A DNA stretch of 64,000 nucleotides from JAGMXM01 sp964458325 (GTDB lineage Bacteria > Verrucomicrobiota > Verrucomicrobiia > Limisphaerales > UBA1319), in assembly GCA_964458325.1 (NCBI GenBank), contig CAYWIM010000006.1:1-64000 (forward strand), written 5' to 3'. The position numbers were made by a program, and so were the translations under genes. Below the pieces are notes generated by a model that saw nothing but the letters and a program-made list of their open reading frames with translations, ran no database searches and was not told where the DNA came from. Shown here in pieces: positions 62,258-64,000 of the stretch (positions are counted from its first letter, which is position 1; each line of letters starts with the position of its first letter).

Positions 62258-62357
62258 TTGTTCAAACCAGATCCCTGCGCCGCCAAGGCCGGCTGCCGGA
62301 TGGCTTCGCGTCGCGCCCGGCATTGACAAACCGGCGCGAGCCATTCAAGAGTGTTTT

Positions 62358-63800
62358 ATGATATCGAGTCCCAAACAACCTGACTCCGCGTCCCGGATGG
62401 GCGGGCCTGCCATCGCCGCGCCTCTGGATCCGGGATTTCAACCGGCCATCCTGGCCGCGCGCGAATATGCGCGGCTGGTCAGCCAGGCGCCTCGCTCGGA
62501 CCGGATCGACATCGCCCTGGAACGGGAGCGCGGGCTGGTGGCGCGGCATACCATTCCGATACTGCCTCCCGGCCGGGCCGAGACCGACGACCTCACCTTT
62601 CAGCATGTCGAGCGGACGATCAAGTTCATGCTCTGGGCGTGGGGCGGCTGGCGTCTGTTCCTGGCGGGGCCGGCGTGGCTCTGCGACCGGATCGCCCGCT
62701 GCTACCGGCCCGATGGGGCCCGCGCGTTCGATGCCGACCTGATGACCCGCGTCTACGAGAAACCGCTCACGGTCCAGCAGGTCGAGCGGGCCGAGCTGCC
62801 GCCTGCCCGCGAATCCACGCTCGCCATTGGCGGGCATCTCGATGGCTTTCGCATCGGGTTCGACCTGGGCGCCAGCGATTACAAGCTCGCCGCCGTCGCG
62901 AATGGCGAGGCGGTCTTCAGCGCCGAGATCCCATGGAATCCCAAGGATCAATCCGATCCGCAATACCACTACCAGCGGATCCAGGAGGGGCTCAAGCAGG
63001 CCGCGGCGCACCTGCCCCGCGTGGACGCAATCGGGGGCAGCTCGGCGGGCGTGTTCGTCGATAACCAGGTCATGGTTGCCTCGCTGTTCCGGTCGGTGCC
63101 GAAGGCCGAGTTCGACCGATCGGTTAAGCCCATGTTCCGCCGGCTCGGCCTCGAATGGAACGTGCCGCTGGTGGTCATCAACGACGGCGACGTTACCGCC
63201 CTGGCGGGGGCCATGTCGCTGCAGAAGACGGCCATGCTCGGCGTGGCCATGGGCTCGAGCCAGGCCGCCGGATACCTCGATCGCCAGGGACGCATCACCG
63301 GGTGGCTCAACGAGCTCGCGTTCGCGCCGGTCGATTTCAATCCCAATGCCCCGCCGGACGAGTGGTCGGGCGACGGCGGGGTGGGCGCGCTCTATTTCTC
63401 GCAGCAAGCGGTCAACAAGCTCCTGCCGGCCGCGCGGATCGATGCGCCAGCCGAGGCGGCGCTGCCCGAGCGCCTCAAGATGGTCCAGGATCTCCTGTCG
63501 AAAAACGATCCGCGCGCCCGCGCCATCTTCGAGACGATCGGCGTGTACCTCGGCTACGCCATCCCGTATTACCGCGAGTTTTACGACTACGACAACCTGC
63601 TGATCCTGGGCCGGGTCACCTCCGGCCCCGGCGGCGACATCATCCTCGAGAGGGCGCGCGCCGTCCTGAACGGCTCGTTTGCGGAGCTGGCGTCCCGCAT
63701 CCAGCTTCATGTGCCAGACGAGAAGAGCCGGCGGGTCGGCCAAGCCGTGGCCGCCGCCAGCTTGCCTGAAATCCGAACCGCCTCGCACCAATCCCCTTAA
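62358..63800 (+). CDS. ROK-like sugar kinase-related protein with a long N-terminal extension
   Basis: A 480-residue protein. Residues about 165-460 have an ASKHA fold: GFRIGFDLGASDYKLAAV (phosphate 1), IGGSSAGVFVDNQ, VVINDGDVTALAGAM (phosphate 2-like with the catalytic Asp) and LGVAMGSSQAAGYLD (adenosine-like). That suits the ROK family, but the zinc-site Cys motif of ROK proteins is not apparent. The first 160 residues are an unusual extension of unknown role. It is 20 nt before a PIG-L-like gene, so a sugar-derivative substrate is plausible. Confidence 0.68.
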   Translation: MISSPKQPDSASRMGGPAIAAPLDPGFQPAILAAREYARLVSQAPRSDRIDIALERERGLVARHTIPILPPGRAETDDLTFQHVERTIKFMLWAWGGWRLFLAGPAWLCDRIARCYRPDGARAFDADLMTRVYEKPLTVQQVERAELPPARESTLAIGGHLDGFRIGFDLGASDYKLAAVANGEAVFSAEIPWNPKDQSDPQYHYQRIQEGLKQAAAHLPRVDAIGGSSAGVFVDNQVMVASLFRSVPKAEFDRSVKPMFRRLGLEWNVPLVVINDGDVTALAGAMSLQKTAMLGVAMGSSQAAGYLDRQGRITGWLNELAFAPVDFNPNAPPDEWSGDGGVGALYFSQQAVNKLLPAARIDAPAEAALPERLKMVQDLLSKNDPRARAIFETIGVYLGYAIPYYREFYDYDNLLILGRVTSGPGGDIILERARAVLNGSFAELASRIQLHVPDEKSRRVGQAVAAASLPEIRTASHQSP

Positions 63801-63820
63801 CCCATCCACCTCGCTTGATT

Positions 63821-64000
63821 ATGCAATTCCAAAACTCGACTGCGGATCTGTTCGTCCCGGACGACACGGCGCTGCCCCAGGCGCTCGAGCGCACGACTCA
63901 CCTGGGGGTGGGCGCCCACCAGGATGACCTCGAATTCATGGCCTTTCACGGCATCGAGACCTGCTTCCAGCTCCCCGATCTCTGGTTCACGGGCGTCACT
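63821..64000 (+). CDS. PIG-L-like deacetylase family protein, N-terminal part (cut by window end)
   Basis: The first 60 residues are present. HLGVGAHQDDLEFMAFHGI carries the zinc-binding His-x-Asp-Asp-x-Glu motif of PIG-L/LmbE deacetylases (usually AHPDDE; here AHQDDLE). The gene runs off the window. It lies 20 nt after the ROK-like gene and probably shares its transcript. Typical substrates are N-acetylglucosamine derivatives; this one is not determined. Confidence 0.75.
   Translation, partial: MQFQNSTADLFVPDDTALPQALERTTHLGVGAHQDDLEFMAFHGIETCFQLPDLWFTGVT

Overview
The window is high-GC bacterial DNA and looks like the phylum Verrucomicrobiota, probably a Limisphaerales or Pedosphaeraceae-type relative. 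The support is a pseudopilin-leader protein of the kind abundant in that phylum, large secreted Ig-like/LamG proteins, a secreted protein ending in the FYRL-type tail, a Tat-exported Gfo/Idh/MocA oxidoreductase, several sigma-54 regulators and palindromic dispersed repeats. This assignment is inference; there is no rRNA in the window. I see no rRNA, tRNA, CRISPR array or intact insertion sequence.

Layout. Positions 1-12.2 kb are mostly housekeeping: a nucleoside phosphorylase-like gene, hisD-hisC, phosphofructokinase, an anion permease coupled to a secreted GH42-like enzyme, a YlbF-type protein, a small zincin, purC and a XerC/D recombinase. At 12.2-16.6 kb is a 1455-residue acyl-CoA dehydratase activase-like protein. 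At 16.6-22.5 kb are an aldo/keto reductase, secreted and pseudopilin proteins and a DUF4434-like enzyme. At 22.5-30.2 kb is an envelope-plus-signalling block: a coiled-coil exported protein, an outer-membrane barrel, a histidine kinase, a propeller-like secreted protein, an NtrC-type response regulator and a small exported protein. At 30.8-35.8 kb are a pentaheme cytochrome and two PAS-type sigma-54 activators.

The centre of interest is 36.0-47.5 kb. A tightly packed run encodes thioredoxin, TusA, an MvhD-like protein, two HdrA-like flavoproteins (QmoA/QmoB-like), a winged-helix protein, a QmoC-like membrane subunit, two DsrE-family proteins and a TrmO-like protein. It is followed by an ORP (orange protein)-type module: two NifX/ORP-domain proteins, a DUF5320 protein, a MinD-type ATPase carrying a ferredoxin insert, and a second such ATPase fused to an ORP domain. 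Together this reads as a sulfur-carrier to quinone electron-transfer module next to a metal-sulfur cofactor module. No AprAB, Sat, DsrAB or HdrB is present in the window.

Regulation ties the middle together. I can read four good sigma-54 (-24/-12) promoters: before the envelope operon (27995-28009, minus), before the small exported protein (30293-30307, minus), before the cytochrome (30743-30757, plus) and before the Trx-TusA-Qmo operon (36052-36066, plus). Three sigma-54 activators lie between or next to them. Palindromic GGGGAATWATTCCCC-like sites lie upstream of the first three promoters at enhancer distance, and different inverted repeats lie upstream of the fourth. Two of the promoters are so close to the ATG that the mRNA would be practically leaderless.

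Positions 47.6-64 kb hold a ZIP-type transporter, methyltransferase, peptide deformylase, DUF4405 protein, radical SAM protein, peroxiredoxin, a thioesterase/metallo-beta-lactamase chimera, a large secreted LamG protein, a DPM1-like glycosyltransferase, an EndoIII-like glycosylase, a transposase remnant amid repeats, a Gfo/Idh/MocA protein, a toxin-antitoxin pair, a ROK-like protein and the start of a PIG-L-like deacetylase cut by the window end.
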